The notes under the pieces were generated by a model. The model had not been told where the DNA came from and made no database searches. It worked only from the letters and a program-made list of their open reading frames with translations. A stretch of 64,000 bases of DNA from contig CACYPF010000019.1 of NCBI GenBank assembly GCA_902776195.1, forward strand, positions 1-64,000, read 5' to 3'. This document shows positions 46,401-55,940 of this stretch, piece by piece (the first letter of the stretch is position 1; the number at the start of each line of letters is the position of its first letter). The position numbers and the translations under genes were made by a program. This DNA is from an uncultured Prevotellaceae bacterium (GTDB taxonomy: Bacteria > Bacteroidota > Bacteroidia > Bacteroidales > Bacteroidaceae).

Positions 46401-49400
46401 TTAGTTTTCTGCTCCTAACTGTCCCCCTTTTGCCTGGAAGGCATCCAGCATCTTGTTGAGCACAGCCTCCTTCTTGCTGCCCCACTGCTCGTCGATGGTA
46501 GAACCGAGTTGCAGCAGTTGGTTGAGGATGTAGATGTGCATGTAGCAACTGTCCTCAGAGAGGGCGAACTGCTGGCTGTCGAGGTTGACATACCAGGTGA
46601 CATACTGTGTGGAGTTCTTCCACAACTGGTCAATCAGTTTCATCGCCTCTTTGTTGTTCCCCATGGCAGCCCATGCACGAGCCATGTCAAGGGAGCCAGA
46701 GGTGTAGCTGTGTGGGATATTATAGGCAGGCAGCACCTTCTCCGTATAACGTAGTACCTCAGCGGCTTTCTTGTCATCACCCTCACTGACGAGTTGCATG
46801 GCGAGACGTGCCATGATACGGCGGTGGGTGTAGCACATGCGCAACACCGTCTCATCGAGGTAGACACCCTTTGTGCTGGCTCCGCCAAACTTGAAGCGGT
46901 GCATCACATTATCGTAGGTGCGCTTGGTATCGAAATTCTTGGCTCCCTCTTGGTTCGTAGTGAACGGAGTGATGCGGTAGGCAAGACCCTCTGTGATGGT
47001 GTTGTCACCCAAGTTGATGTAGTTCTCGTCACCTACAGAGACAGCCACATAGATAGGACGCTCCCAGTTACATTGTGAGAGCATCTCGAGAATCATCAGG
47101 TCGCCTTTGTATAGGGCCGTCTTTCCCTTCAGTGAGATGGTCATGCGGTCAGGGATGGAGTCTGTAGCCATCATCATTCCGCTACGACGTACGGCATCCT
47201 TGTCGATGGTCATATAGATGACATCAGTAGGAATGACGTGCAGGTCGGCATTCTTCGAGCGTACCCAGTATTTCAGGATATTCTTCAGTTCGAAAGGATC
47301 GTCACCAAACTGTTTCTTTGCCGTCTCAGGATCCTCAGCGTATAAATCAAGCACAGCCTGTTTCATCTCAGGGTCGATAGACACATATTCATTCGTTCCA
47401 GAGCAGTATTCCAAACGGCTCCAAGAGATAGGCACTGATGGGGAGTCATAGGCAGGACGGCACATCTGGTCGATATACCAGTCGGTCTGCAGATATGAGA
47501 GGTTGCAGACACGTGCATCTGTACGTACCCCCTCTACATCCTGGTTGTACCATAGTGGGAAGGTGTCGTTATCGCCATTCGTAAAGATAATCGGATTACC
47601 CTCGTCCTGCAGGGACATCAGGTAGTTCTGTCCGAAATCACGGCAGGTATAGCGTCCTGAGCGATCGTGGTCGTCCCATGTCTGAGATGCCATCTGGATG
47701 GGGACTAAGATAGTAACTATAGTGACTATAGTACCTATAGTGATAGGATTTATTTTCAGTTTTCGCTGAATCAGGTCGATAAGGGCCGCGACACCCATGC
47801 CACACCAGATGGCAAAAGCGTAGAAGGAACCGGCATAGGCGTAGTCTCGCTCACGGGGCTGCATGGGGGTCTGGTTCAGGTAGATGACGATGGCAAGACC
47901 TGTCATGAAGAACAGGAAGAAAACAACCCAGAACTGGCGAATGCCTACAGGCTCTATTTCTGTCTTTTCCTTACCATCAACAACGATGCGGTTCTTACGA
48001 CTGTACCATGACTGCCAGAAGAGTCCGATGAGTCCTAAGAGCAGTGGCAGACAGTAGAATACGTTATGCCCCTTGTTGTCCTTCAACTCGTCAGGTAGTG
48101 TATTCTGGTCGCCTAAGCGTAAATTATCAAACCAGTCAAAACCACTGAGCCAGTTGCCATGCTCTAACTCACCATTACCCTGGATGTCGTTCTGACGACC
48201 GGCAAAGTTCCACATAAAGTAACGCCAGTACATGAAGTTACACTGGTAGGAGAGGAAGAAACGGATGTTCTCCAATTGACTGGGAACTTTCACGCTTATC
48301 ATCTCACCACAGCGGTCGTACATCTCCTCGTGACCATCTACCGAGCCACCCATCCAACTCTCATAGGCAGCGCGGTGTGCAGAGCTGTACATACGGGGGA
48401 AGATCATGTTCTGGGCATATTGGTACTCGTCCTTGTTACGAACAACAAAATACTCATCTTTCTCGTCGGGAGAGGCTTTCTCTTTCCGCTGCCATACAGG
48501 AGCGCCTTTCTTCGTCACTGGACGACAGTATTCTCCGTCTTTCTCCAAAGCTACCTGTGAGGTGTATGCCTGTCCGTACAACAGAGGACGCTGACCATAT
48601 TGCTCACGACCCAAATATTCACCCAGTGTGAAGATATCCTCAGGGGAGTTCTGGTCCATTGGCGGGTTGGCAGAAGAGCGTATCACAATCAGTGCATAGG
48701 ATGAGTAACCAATCATCAGCATCAGCATACAGAGCAGCGACGTGTTCTTGATACGGGCAGTGACGAGCAGGTCTTTTCCCTTCTTGTATTGGAGCACAAA
48801 CCATAATACGGCAAGTACCATGATACCGATGATGACTGCTGACCATCCATGACCATAGAACGGAATACCCAGCATGGCGACAGACAGGAGGAAGGCGATG
48901 TTCTGCTTCTTTTGGCTGATATCACGGTGGGTCTCGTAAATCGCCCAGATAGTGATGGCTATCAACAGGAAGATATAGACAATCTCACCGGTGTTGAAAG
49001 GACAGCCTAAGACGTTGACGAAAAGCAATTCGAACCAACCGCCAACCTGTACGATACCGGGAACGACACCATAGAGCACTGCGGCGAGAATAACGATGGA
49101 GATGCCCAGGGCGATCAACGAACCATAGAGGTCTTTGCGTGGTATACGCTGGGGGAACTTACGATAATAATATACCAAGACAATCGCTGGCAGACACAAC
49201 AGGTTGAGCAGGTGCACACCAATACTTAACCCCGTCATATACATAATCAATATTAACCAACGGTCACTATGAGGCTCGTCAGCATGGTCTTCCCATTTAA
49301 GTATCAACCAGAAAACGACAGCGGTGAAAGCGGAGGAATAGGCATATACCTCACCTTCTACTGCTGAGAACCAAAAGGTGTCACTGAAGGTGTATATCAA

Positions 49401-49784
49401 CGCGCCTACCATGGCAGAGCCCTCGATGGCAATCATTTTCCAGAGGTTCAACTCGCTCCATTCCTTGATGAGGAGACGGCGCACCAGATGTGAGATAGTC
49501 CAGAAAAGGAACAGAATGGTGGCTGCCGATAGCAGCGCACTCATCATGTTCACCATCCGTGCCACCTGTGTGGGATCACTGGTAAACTGTGAGAAAAGAT
49601 TAGCGGTGAGCATGAAAAAGGGTGCACCGGGTGGGTGACCGATTTCCAGTTTATAACCTGTAGAGATAAATTCCGGACAGTCCCAGAACGATGCTGTCGG
49701 CTCAATCGTGGAACAATATACGAAGGCGGCAATCAAGAAACTGACCCATCCCAGGATATTGTCAACCAGTTTAAATTGTTTCAT
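46401..49784 (-). CDS. DUF2723 large membrane glycosyltransferase-like protein
   Basis: 1127 aa with about 12-14 membrane helices in the first 700 residues and a long soluble C-terminal part with TPR-like helices. The opening (SFWDCPEFISTGYKLEIGHPPG) is the DUF2723 signature and resembles the acidic catalytic loop of GT-C O-mannosyltransferases (PMT-like). Transfer of a lipid-linked sugar to protein or lipid at the periplasmic face is inferred. Part of one helix (TIGTIVTIVTILVPIQM) is encoded by a 9-bp tandem repeat. Its promoter is preceded by a heptamer array. Confidence 0.9.
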   Translation of the reverse strand: MKQFKLVDNILGWVSFLIAAFVYCSTIEPTASFWDCPEFISTGYKLEIGHPPGAPFFMLTANLFSQFTSDPTQVARMVNMMSALLSAATILFLFWTISHLVRRLLIKEWSELNLWKMIAIEGSAMVGALIYTFSDTFWFSAVEGEVYAYSSAFTAVVFWLILKWEDHADEPHSDRWLILIMYMTGLSIGVHLLNLLCLPAIVLVYYYRKFPQRIPRKDLYGSLIALGISIVILAAVLYGVVPGIVQVGGWFELLFVNVLGCPFNTGEIVYIFLLIAITIWAIYETHRDISQKKQNIAFLLSVAMLGIPFYGHGWSAVIIGIMVLAVLWFVLQYKKGKDLLVTARIKNTSLLCMLMLMIGYSSYALIVIRSSANPPMDQNSPEDIFTLGEYLGREQYGQRPLLYGQAYTSQVALEKDGEYCRPVTKKGAPVWQRKEKASPDEKDEYFVVRNKDEYQYAQNMIFPRMYSSAHRAAYESWMGGSVDGHEEMYDRCGEMISVKVPSQLENIRFFLSYQCNFMYWRYFMWNFAGRQNDIQGNGELEHGNWLSGFDWFDNLRLGDQNTLPDELKDNKGHNVFYCLPLLLGLIGLFWQSWYSRKNRIVVDGKEKTEIEPVGIRQFWVVFFLFFMTGLAIVIYLNQTPMQPRERDYAYAGSFYAFAIWCGMGVAALIDLIQRKLKINPITIGTIVTIVTILVPIQMASQTWDDHDRSGRYTCRDFGQNYLMSLQDEGNPIIFTNGDNDTFPLWYNQDVEGVRTDARVCNLSYLQTDWYIDQMCRPAYDSPSVPISWSRLEYCSGTNEYVSIDPEMKQAVLDLYAEDPETAKKQFGDDPFELKNILKYWVRSKNADLHVIPTDVIYMTIDKDAVRRSGMMMATDSIPDRMTISLKGKTALYKGDLMILEMLSQCNWERPIYVAVSVGDENYINLGDNTITEGLAYRITPFTTNQEGAKNFDTKRTYDNVMHRFKFGGASTKGVYLDETVLRMCYTHRRIMARLAMQLVSEGDDKKAAEVLRYTEKVLPAYNIPHSYTSGSLDMARAWAAMGNNKEAMKLIDQLWKNSTQYVTWYVNLDSQQFALSEDSCYMHIYILNQLLQLGSTIDEQWGSKKEAVLNKMLDAFQAKGGQLGAEN
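47712..47747. repeat. 9-bp tandem repeat inside the DUF2723 gene
   Basis: AGTAACTAT, AGTGACTAT, AGTACCTAT and AGTGATAGG in register, coding on the minus strand for the TIGTIVTIVTIL part of a membrane helix. Confidence 0.75.
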
Positions 49785-49813
49785 TACTTAGTATGTCGTT
49801 TAATTCCAACTTG

Positions 49814-49821
49814 CAAAGATA
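49814..49821 (-). promoter_or_regulatory. -7 box of the DUF2723 operon
   Basis: TATCTTTG on the minus strand, about 30 bp before the ATG. The -33 area falls in the adjacent heptamer array and has no TTGG. Confidence 0.6.
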
Positions 49822-49830
49822 GTTGTTTTA

Positions 49831-49862
49831 GTTGAGAATGGAGAATTGAATGTTGAGAATTA
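49831..49862. repeat. Heptamer tandem repeat upstream of DUF2723
   Basis: GTTGAGA, ATGGAGA, ATTGAAT, GTTGAGA, ATTAG. Confidence 0.65.
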
Positions 49863-49895
49863 GTGCTCACTTGTTTTTTTTTAACGTTTAAGGGG

Positions 49896-50348
49896 TTATA
49901 AGAAGAGTTGTGCTCCGTAGATAAGCAGGACATATCGTAGGAACTTGCCTATCGCCATGCTCGTGATGGAAATAGGGATATTGGAGCGCATCAGACCTAA
50001 AACGATGGTGATGGCACTCCCTAAGACGGGGATGAAGGCGAAAAACCCCATCCAGGCTCCACGGCCTCCCATGAAGCGAGTCGCCTGATCAAGCTTCTCC
50101 TTGCTGACATGCAGGTATTTCTCAATCCACTCCAGTTTTCCCATGCGCCCTACGGTATAGTTGAACATACCACCTGCCACATTACCGATGGTACCGTAGA
50201 TAATCAGTCCCCAGGGGTCTAAGCCGGCAGCTAGCAGTCCCATCATCACCGCCTCACTGGAGAAAGGGAAAAAGGATCCGGCAATGAAGGCTGTGACCAG
50301 CATGCCCCAGTAGCCATAACTGATAAGGAGGGAAATGATTACATCCAT
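49896..50348 (-). CDS. YqaA-type SNARE-associated/DedA-superfamily membrane protein
   Basis: 150 aa with four or five hydrophobic segments. GYWGMLVTAFIAGSFFPFSSEAVMMGLLAAG at the N-terminus and GGRGAWMGFFAFIPVLGSAITIVLGLMRSN are the DedA-like re-entrant blocks; its small size points to the YqaA branch. DedA-superfamily proteins are linked to lipid scrambling or transport; the role here is unknown. Overlaps the preceding gene by 10 bp and is last in its operon. Confidence 0.88.
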   Translation of the reverse strand: MDVIISLLISYGYWGMLVTAFIAGSFFPFSSEAVMMGLLAAGLDPWGLIIYGTIGNVAGGMFNYTVGRMGKLEWIEKYLHVSKEKLDQATRFMGGRGAWMGFFAFIPVLGSAITIVLGLMRSNIPISITSMAIGKFLRYVLLIYGAQLFL

Positions 50349-51259
50349 AGGTTATAAACGGTTAGGAAGAAGGCTGAGAGGGTGATGATACAGAAAATGA
50401 TGTTGGTCACTTTCTGCTGGGTGAGGGCAATGAAATGGGCGATGAGTGGTGCAGTGTTTAATATCATCAGACGGATCAGCAGATCGTAGCGCTGGGGCTG
50501 CAGGAAAAACAGCAGCAGGAGAAACAAGTACATCCTGATGAAAAAACCATAGAGCATGCGGTTGTGTATCTTGTCGTGGTGACAGTTTCTCCAATAGTGT
50601 AATGCTCCAAAGAGAGCAAGGGCGGTGACAAAATACATGGTCAGGATGTGGTGAGTATTGAGTCCAGAGAAATCAAAAGGTGTCTGGATGTTTGTCCAAA
50701 GAGAGAAATGGTTTGTCCATAAGGTGAAGTCTGACTGGTAGGTGGACCATCCAAAGGCAAACCAATAGGGGAGGGTGACCCCTGACAGGGAGGCGAAGAA
50801 ATTACGCCAGGAAAGTGACTGCAGGTTGGTCTGCATCAACAACCAGAGAAAGGGTATCAGATAAGTAATCTGAATATCGACAAGACTGGATAATCCCAAT
50901 AGCAGGAAACCGTAGAAAGTCAGTCCAGGGGAGTCTTTGTCCTGGTAGGTTTGAAACAATACCACATAGGTCGCTGCCATCAGCATGGTGCAGACTGCCT
51001 CACGTAAGGAGGCAAACAGGAAACAAATGGCACAATTGAGTACGATGAACGAGCAGGAGATCATTCGGGAATGAATCCTGATGAGCGCGTTCCTGTTGTT
51101 CAGTACTGCCATCAGGGAGACGGAGATGGCGAAGCAGCCAAACTGGATCCACCAATTCTCCTGTATCAGTCCTGCAAGAACCCATACCCCTGCCGCATAG
51201 ACAGAGGTGATGGGGAGTGACAGCTTACTGTCCGATACCTTGTTCTGTAGTCGCTTCAT
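50339..51259 (-). CDS. Polytopic membrane protein of unknown function
   Basis: 306 aa, about nine hydrophobic helices (for example TSVYAAGVWVLAGLIQENWW, TMLMAATYVVLFQTYQDKD, RMYLFLLLLFFLQPQRYDLL). It resembles an unnamed Bacteroidetes membrane family (DUF6427-like; not certain). I see no catalytic motif. Starts on the last base of the purD stop (TAATG) and overlaps the YqaA-like gene, so it is tightly coupled in the operon. Confidence 0.8.
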   Translation of the reverse strand: MKRLQNKVSDSKLSLPITSVYAAGVWVLAGLIQENWWIQFGCFAISVSLMAVLNNRNALIRIHSRMISCSFIVLNCAICFLFASLREAVCTMLMAATYVVLFQTYQDKDSPGLTFYGFLLLGLSSLVDIQITYLIPFLWLLMQTNLQSLSWRNFFASLSGVTLPYWFAFGWSTYQSDFTLWTNHFSLWTNIQTPFDFSGLNTHHILTMYFVTALALFGALHYWRNCHHDKIHNRMLYGFFIRMYLFLLLLFFLQPQRYDLLIRLMILNTAPLIAHFIALTQQKVTNIIFCIITLSAFFLTVYNLWM

Positions 51260-52527
51260 TATAGGTCTGCACCGATGTCACGACGGAAATACTTATCCGT
51301 AAATTGAATCTTCTGTGCCTCCTCGAAGGATTTCTGGAGTGCCTCCGCTTTGTCCTTGCCATAAGAAGAGACGGCAATGACACGCCCGCCATTGGTGACT
51401 ACCTGTCCGTCCTTCATGGCTGTACCGGCATGAAAGACGATACTGCCCTCCACGTTCTCAATACCGCTGATAGCATATCCTTTCTTGTATTCTTGGGGAT
51501 AACCTCCGCTGACCAGCATGACACAGACTGCCGCACGTTCGTCAAAAACGATGGGACGCTGGTCAAGGTCACCTGCTGCCACCCCTTCGAAGAGGTCAAC
51601 GATATCGCTCTTCAGACGAAGCATCACGCTCTCAGTCTCTGGGTCACCCATACGGCAGTTATACTCAATGACCATTGGCTCGCCTTTGACGTTGATGAGT
51701 CCGAAGAAGATGAAGCCCTTGTAAAGGATACCTTCTTCCTTCAGTCCCTCAACCGTAGGACGGATGATACGGTCCTCTGCCTTCTGCATCCATTCCTTGG
51801 TGGCGAAGGGAACAGGACTGACAGAGCCCATACCACCGGTGTTCAAACCCGTGTCATGTTCCCCGATGCGCTTGTAGTCCTTTGCCTCTGGCAGTATCTT
51901 GTAGTGGTCACCGTCTGTCAATACGAAGACGGAGCACTCAATACCGCTGAGGAACTCCTCGATGACCACACGTGAGGAGGCATTGCCGAACATACCGCCC
52001 AGCATCTCCTTCAACTCTTTCTTTGCCTCTTCAAGAGTGGGGAGTATCAATACCCCCTTGCCGGCGCAGAGACCATCAGCCTTGAGGACATAGGGAGCCT
52101 CCAGCGTCTCTAAGAAGGCAAGTCCTTCCTGCAGATGTTCTCCGTCAAAAGTCTCGTAGCGTGCCGTGGGGATATGGTGGCGCTGCATGAATGCCTTGGC
52201 GAAATCCTTGGACCCCTCCAATACCGCACCTGCTTTCGTGGGACCGATGACTGGGATGTCCTTGGTGCGCACGTCAGCCTTCATATCATCGTAGATACCC
52301 TTTACCAATGGGTCTTCAGGACCGACAACCACCATGTCGATCTGCTGGTTGACACAGAACTGCTTCACTGCCTCAAAGTCATCCGCCTTCATGGCAACAT
52401 TCTCACCGCAGTTGCTGGTTCCCGCATTACCTGGGGCAATAAACAACTTCTCACATTTCTCACTCTGAGCAATTTTCCAGGCGAGGGCATGCTCACGTCC
52501 ACCACTACCTAATAATAAAATCTTCAT
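51259..52527 (-). CDS. purD: Phosphoribosylamine-glycine ligase
   Basis: GAR synthetase of purine synthesis, ATP-grasp fold, 422 aa, cytosolic. N-terminal [18 protein letters not shown], the glycine/ATP region [15 protein letters not shown], and [13 protein letters not shown] are diagnostic, with [16 protein letters not shown] closing the active site. The start is the ATG at 52527; an extension to 52572 has no family match. It lies 25 bp after serB; no other pur genes are in the window. Confidence 0.96.
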   Translation of the reverse strand: MKILLLGSGGREHALAWKIAQSEKCEKLFIAPGNAGTSNCGENVAMKADDFEAVKQFCVNQQIDMVVVGPEDPLVKGIYDDMKADVRTKDIPVIGPTKAGAVLEGSKDFAKAFMQRHHIPTARYETFDGEHLQEGLAFLETLEAPYVLKADGLCAGKGVLILPTLEEAKKELKEMLGGMFGNASSRVVIEEFLSGIECSVFVLTDGDHYKILPEAKDYKRIGEHDTGLNTGGMGSVSPVPFATKEWMQKAEDRIIRPTVEGLKEEGILYKGFIFFGLINVKGEPMVIEYNCRMGDPETESVMLRLKSDIVDLFEGVAAGDLDQRPIVFDERAAVCVMLVSGGYPQEYKKGYAISGIENVEGSIVFHAGTAMKDGQVVTNGGRVIAVSSYGKDKAEALQKSFEEAQKIQFTDKYFRRDIGADL

Positions 52528-52552
52528 CGTATAATATTTACTTTTTACCTTT

Positions 52553-53785
52553 CTATAATTTTCCTTGTTCACCTAAATAAGAGTCCTTAAAGCCGAGGAA
52601 ATAAAGTACACCGTCCAGTCCAATGGTATTGATGCTCTGTTCTGCATTGGCAACAACACGTGGCTTGGCATGGAATGCGATGCCCAGTCCAGCCTCACTG
52701 ATCATGGGTAAGTCGTTAGCACCGTCACCTACGGCAATGGTCTGGGCGAGGTTGACTTTCTCCACCTGTGCGATGAGCTTCAGTAATTCTGCCTTCCGGT
52801 GTCCGTCGACAATCTCTCCAACATACCGACCAGTCAGTTTTCCGTCATCCCCTATCTCCAGTTCGTTGGCATAGACATAGTCGATGCCGTATTTGCGCTG
52901 CAGATACTCCCCGAAATAGGTGAATCCACCACTGAGGATGGCAATCTTGTAGCCGCAGGTCTTCAGGATGGACATCAGTCGGTCGACACCCTCTGTGATG
53001 GGCAGGTGTTCGGCGATGTCCTGCATGACACTGACATCCAGTCCTTTCAATAGGGCGACACGGCGGGTGAAACTCTCCTTGAAGTCAATCTCACCACGCA
53101 TGGCACTCTCTGTGATGGCACGTACCTCGGCTCCCACACCATTTCGCTCTGCCAGTTCATCAATGCACTCCGTCTGTATCAGTGTGGAGTCCATGTCGAA
53201 GCAGATGAGGCGGCGCATACGCCGGAACATATCGTCACGCTGGAACGAGAAGTCAATGCCCATCTCTGCTGACAATTTCATGAGTTTCGACTGCATCTCC
53301 TGTCTGTTGACGGGTTCACCACGTAGGGAGAACTGGATGCAGGCACGTGTGTGCTTGTCGAGTTGTTTGATACTCTTCCGCCCAGTCAGTCTCAGAATGG
53401 AGTCGATGTTCAGTCCCTGGTCAGCAATGATACGTGTGGCAGCCTCTATCTGACGTGCCGCCAGTTGTCGTCCCATCACCATGAGGATATAGCGGTTCTT
53501 TCCCTGATGCCCTACCCAGTCCTCGTATTCGTCATCACTAATAGGTGAGAATCCGATATTAACACCCAGTTCTGTGGCTTTGAACAATAATTCCTTCATT
53601 GCCAGTCCTGAATTCATCTCATCCATTCGGATAAGGATACCCAAAGACAACGTAGAGTGGATGTCTGCTTGTCCGATATCCAGTATCTGCGCATCATACT
53701 TTGCCAGAATACCCATGACACTGGCTGTCAGTCCCGGGCGGTCTTGCCCTGTAATGCGGACGAGGATTTGTTCTTCTTTCATCAT
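52553..53785 (-). CDS. serB: Phosphoserine phosphatase with N-terminal ACT domains
   Basis: Last step of serine synthesis; 410 aa, cytosolic. Two ACT-like domains (about 5-85 and 97-175; [21 protein letters not shown] opens the first) are followed by the HAD phosphatase domain: nucleophile motif DMDST (197-201), cap region [36 protein letters not shown] and GDGANDLPM. The ACT domains suggest amino-acid regulation. Starts at the first or second Met (53785 or 53782), 34 bp after the S9 peptidase stop, across a heptamer repeat. Confidence 0.96.
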   Translation of the reverse strand: MMKEEQILVRITGQDRPGLTASVMGILAKYDAQILDIGQADIHSTLSLGILIRMDEMNSGLAMKELLFKATELGVNIGFSPISDDEYEDWVGHQGKNRYILMVMGRQLAARQIEAATRIIADQGLNIDSILRLTGRKSIKQLDKHTRACIQFSLRGEPVNRQEMQSKLMKLSAEMGIDFSFQRDDMFRRMRRLICFDMDSTLIQTECIDELAERNGVGAEVRAITESAMRGEIDFKESFTRRVALLKGLDVSVMQDIAEHLPITEGVDRLMSILKTCGYKIAILSGGFTYFGEYLQRKYGIDYVYANELEIGDDGKLTGRYVGEIVDGHRKAELLKLIAQVEKVNLAQTIAVGDGANDLPMISEAGLGIAFHAKPRVVANAEQSINTIGLDGVLYFLGFKDSYLGEQGKL

Positions 53786-53790
53786 TTCTA

Positions 53791-53822
53791 TCTCTAAACT
53801 CTCAACTCTAAACTCTCAACTA
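53791..53822. repeat. Heptamer tandem repeat at the S9 stop codon
   Basis: Alternating AAACTCT and CAACTCT units on the plus strand. The end of the array provides the TAG stop of the S9 peptidase gene (53822-53820). An unused frame through it would read KLSTLNSQL. Confidence 0.85.
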
Positions 53823-55940
53823 CTTAAGGTAGTCTTCAAAATATTGGGTGATACGCTCATGCAGATGTACACTGGTATGTCCCCGCATATTATGCGGTTC
53901 GTCAGGGTATACAAAGAAGTCTGGTTGCGTGCCTGAATCAATACAAGCTTTAAGGAATGACAGACAATGTTGTGGTACGACGGTATCGTCATTATAGCCA
54001 GTGATGACCTGTAGTTTCCCTTTTAGGTTCTTTGCTTGTTTCAGTAAACTGGTCTTCTCATATCCTTCAGGGTTCGTCTCTGGCGTATCCATATACCGCT
54101 CGCCATACATCACCTCATACCATTTCCAGTCGATGACAGGACCGCCTGCCACTCCTACTTTGAAGATATCAGGGTAGTTCGTCATCAGGGAGATGGTCAT
54201 AAAGCCACCGAATGACCAACCGTGAACACCCAGCCTGTCCATGTCAACGTAAGGTAGGGTACGCAGGTAGTCCACTCCCTTCATCTGGTCTTGCATCTCG
54301 ATTTGTCCGAGTTGGCGGAAGGTAGCCTGTTCAAAGTCTCGCCCACGATTTTCACTGCCTCTGTTGTCAAGGATGAAGAGGATATACCCTTTCTGTGCCA
54401 TATATGTCTCCCATGACCGGCTGTGCCAATGCCATGAAGCTTCGACGTTATGCGCATGCGGACCACCATAGACATAGATGACGGTGGGATATTTCTTGGA
54501 TGGGTCAAAGTTGTAAGGTTTCACCATGCGGTAATAGAGATCCGTCATACCATCGGCTGCCTTCAAGCTTCCACATTCGAAGATGGGCTGTTCGTAATCT
54601 TTCCATGGGTCTTCGGCGGTAAATAATCGTGCTGCCTTTCCCTTATTAGTCTCTACAAAGTCAATGTTCCGTGGTGTGGAGGGATTGTTCCATTTGTCGA
54701 TGAGGTAGATGCCAGATGATGAGAGCATGCCGTGGTGTACCCCGTCCGTCTTTACGATTTCCGTCATCTTCCCATCTTTCACGCTGACTCTGTAAAGCCA
54801 ACGGTGGAGTGGGTGGTACTTGTTGGCAGCGATGATGACGCTCTTTTGTTCCTTATTGAATCCTAATACATCCAGTACGACATAATTCCCATGGGTGAGC
54901 TGTTTTAACAGTTTCCCCTCCTTATTATATAAATATAGGTGGTTATAACCATCCCTTTGGCTCTGCATGATAAATTTCTCATCGTCCCAGGGCAGGAAGA
55001 GGATTGGATGCAAAGGCTCCACATATTTCTCGCTGGTCTCACGATAGAGCTCAGCAGTTTTCTCACCTGTCACGGCATCGTAACTCACGAGTCGGCAGTC
55101 GTTCTGATCGCGGTTGAGTTCAAACATATAGACTGTCTTGCTGTCGGGACTCCATGCGATATTCGTGAAATAGCGGTCTTTAGGATTACCTGCCTTCAGA
55201 TAGATGGTCTTTTGTGTGTTCATGTTATAGACGCCCACGGTTACCTGATGCGAGGTCATTCCTGCCATCGGGTATTTGTCAGGTTCTTGAGTAGCGATGC
55301 GGGTGTCTATTGCCACCTGCGGGTAATCCGTTACCATACTTTGGTCCATACGGTAGAAGGCAAGCCGTAGTCCGTCAGGACTCCAGAATGTTCCTTTCTC
55401 GATACCGAACTCGTTGCGATGCACAGACTGTCCGTAGACAATTTCCCTGCTTCCGTCAGAGGTCAGTTGATGCTCAAGGTCTTGTGCGTCACGGATATAT
55501 AGTTGATGATTCTTGACATAGGCGACAGCCTTTGATGTCTTGTTCCAGTCAGCATATTTCTCCCCCTCGCAGCATTGTGACCATACGATTTCTTTCTTTT
55601 TCCAGTCGTAGAGGATGCGTTGCTTATTATTTTTGAGTAAAACAACAGTCTCATGAGGATAGGGATATCTGGCGGCAAAAGCAGAATGCCAGTCGCTCCC
55701 AATATCTTTCAGTGCGAAGAGAGGACTTTGCTGCCCATTATGGTTGACGGTGCCACCCTCCTCTGCATCCAAGTACATCAGTTGGTCACCCCACCATGTG
55801 TACCAGCGGTTTTCTGGTTGCGAGTGACGGTAGTTGGTCCCTCCGAAGTTGAGGTCTTCCAGCGTGAAGAGCTTTTTCTGGGCATTCATTGGCAGACAGG
55901 AGAGTATCAAAAGAGTGAGGATAACTTTAGTCTTCATCAT
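53820..55940 (-). CDS. S9 family peptidase (dipeptidyl-peptidase IV-like)
   Basis: About 706 aa with a signal peptide (MMKTKVILTLLILSCLPMNAQ). An N-terminal beta-propeller (about 60-450) precedes the alpha/beta hydrolase domain with nucleophile GWSFGGF (S576), acid YNDDTVV (D652) and DEPHNMRG (H683). DPP-IV-like enzymes cut Xaa-Pro dipeptides, supporting peptide use in the periplasm. The frame extends further upstream inside the methyltransferase gene as a repeat-derived leader, so the start is set at the MetMet pair (55940/55937), leaving a 14-bp overlap. Confidence 0.94.
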   Translation of the reverse strand: MMKTKVILTLLILSCLPMNAQKKLFTLEDLNFGGTNYRHSQPENRWYTWWGDQLMYLDAEEGGTVNHNGQQSPLFALKDIGSDWHSAFAARYPYPHETVVLLKNNKQRILYDWKKKEIVWSQCCEGEKYADWNKTSKAVAYVKNHQLYIRDAQDLEHQLTSDGSREIVYGQSVHRNEFGIEKGTFWSPDGLRLAFYRMDQSMVTDYPQVAIDTRIATQEPDKYPMAGMTSHQVTVGVYNMNTQKTIYLKAGNPKDRYFTNIAWSPDSKTVYMFELNRDQNDCRLVSYDAVTGEKTAELYRETSEKYVEPLHPILFLPWDDEKFIMQSQRDGYNHLYLYNKEGKLLKQLTHGNYVVLDVLGFNKEQKSVIIAANKYHPLHRWLYRVSVKDGKMTEIVKTDGVHHGMLSSSGIYLIDKWNNPSTPRNIDFVETNKGKAARLFTAEDPWKDYEQPIFECGSLKAADGMTDLYYRMVKPYNFDPSKKYPTVIYVYGGPHAHNVEASWHWHSRSWETYMAQKGYILFILDNRGSENRGRDFEQATFRQLGQIEMQDQMKGVDYLRTLPYVDMDRLGVHGWSFGGFMTISLMTNYPDIFKVGVAGGPVIDWKWYEVMYGERYMDTPETNPEGYEKTSLLKQAKNLKGKLQVITGYNDDTVVPQHCLSFLKACIDSGTQPDFFVYPDEPHNMRGHTSVHLHERITQYFEDYLK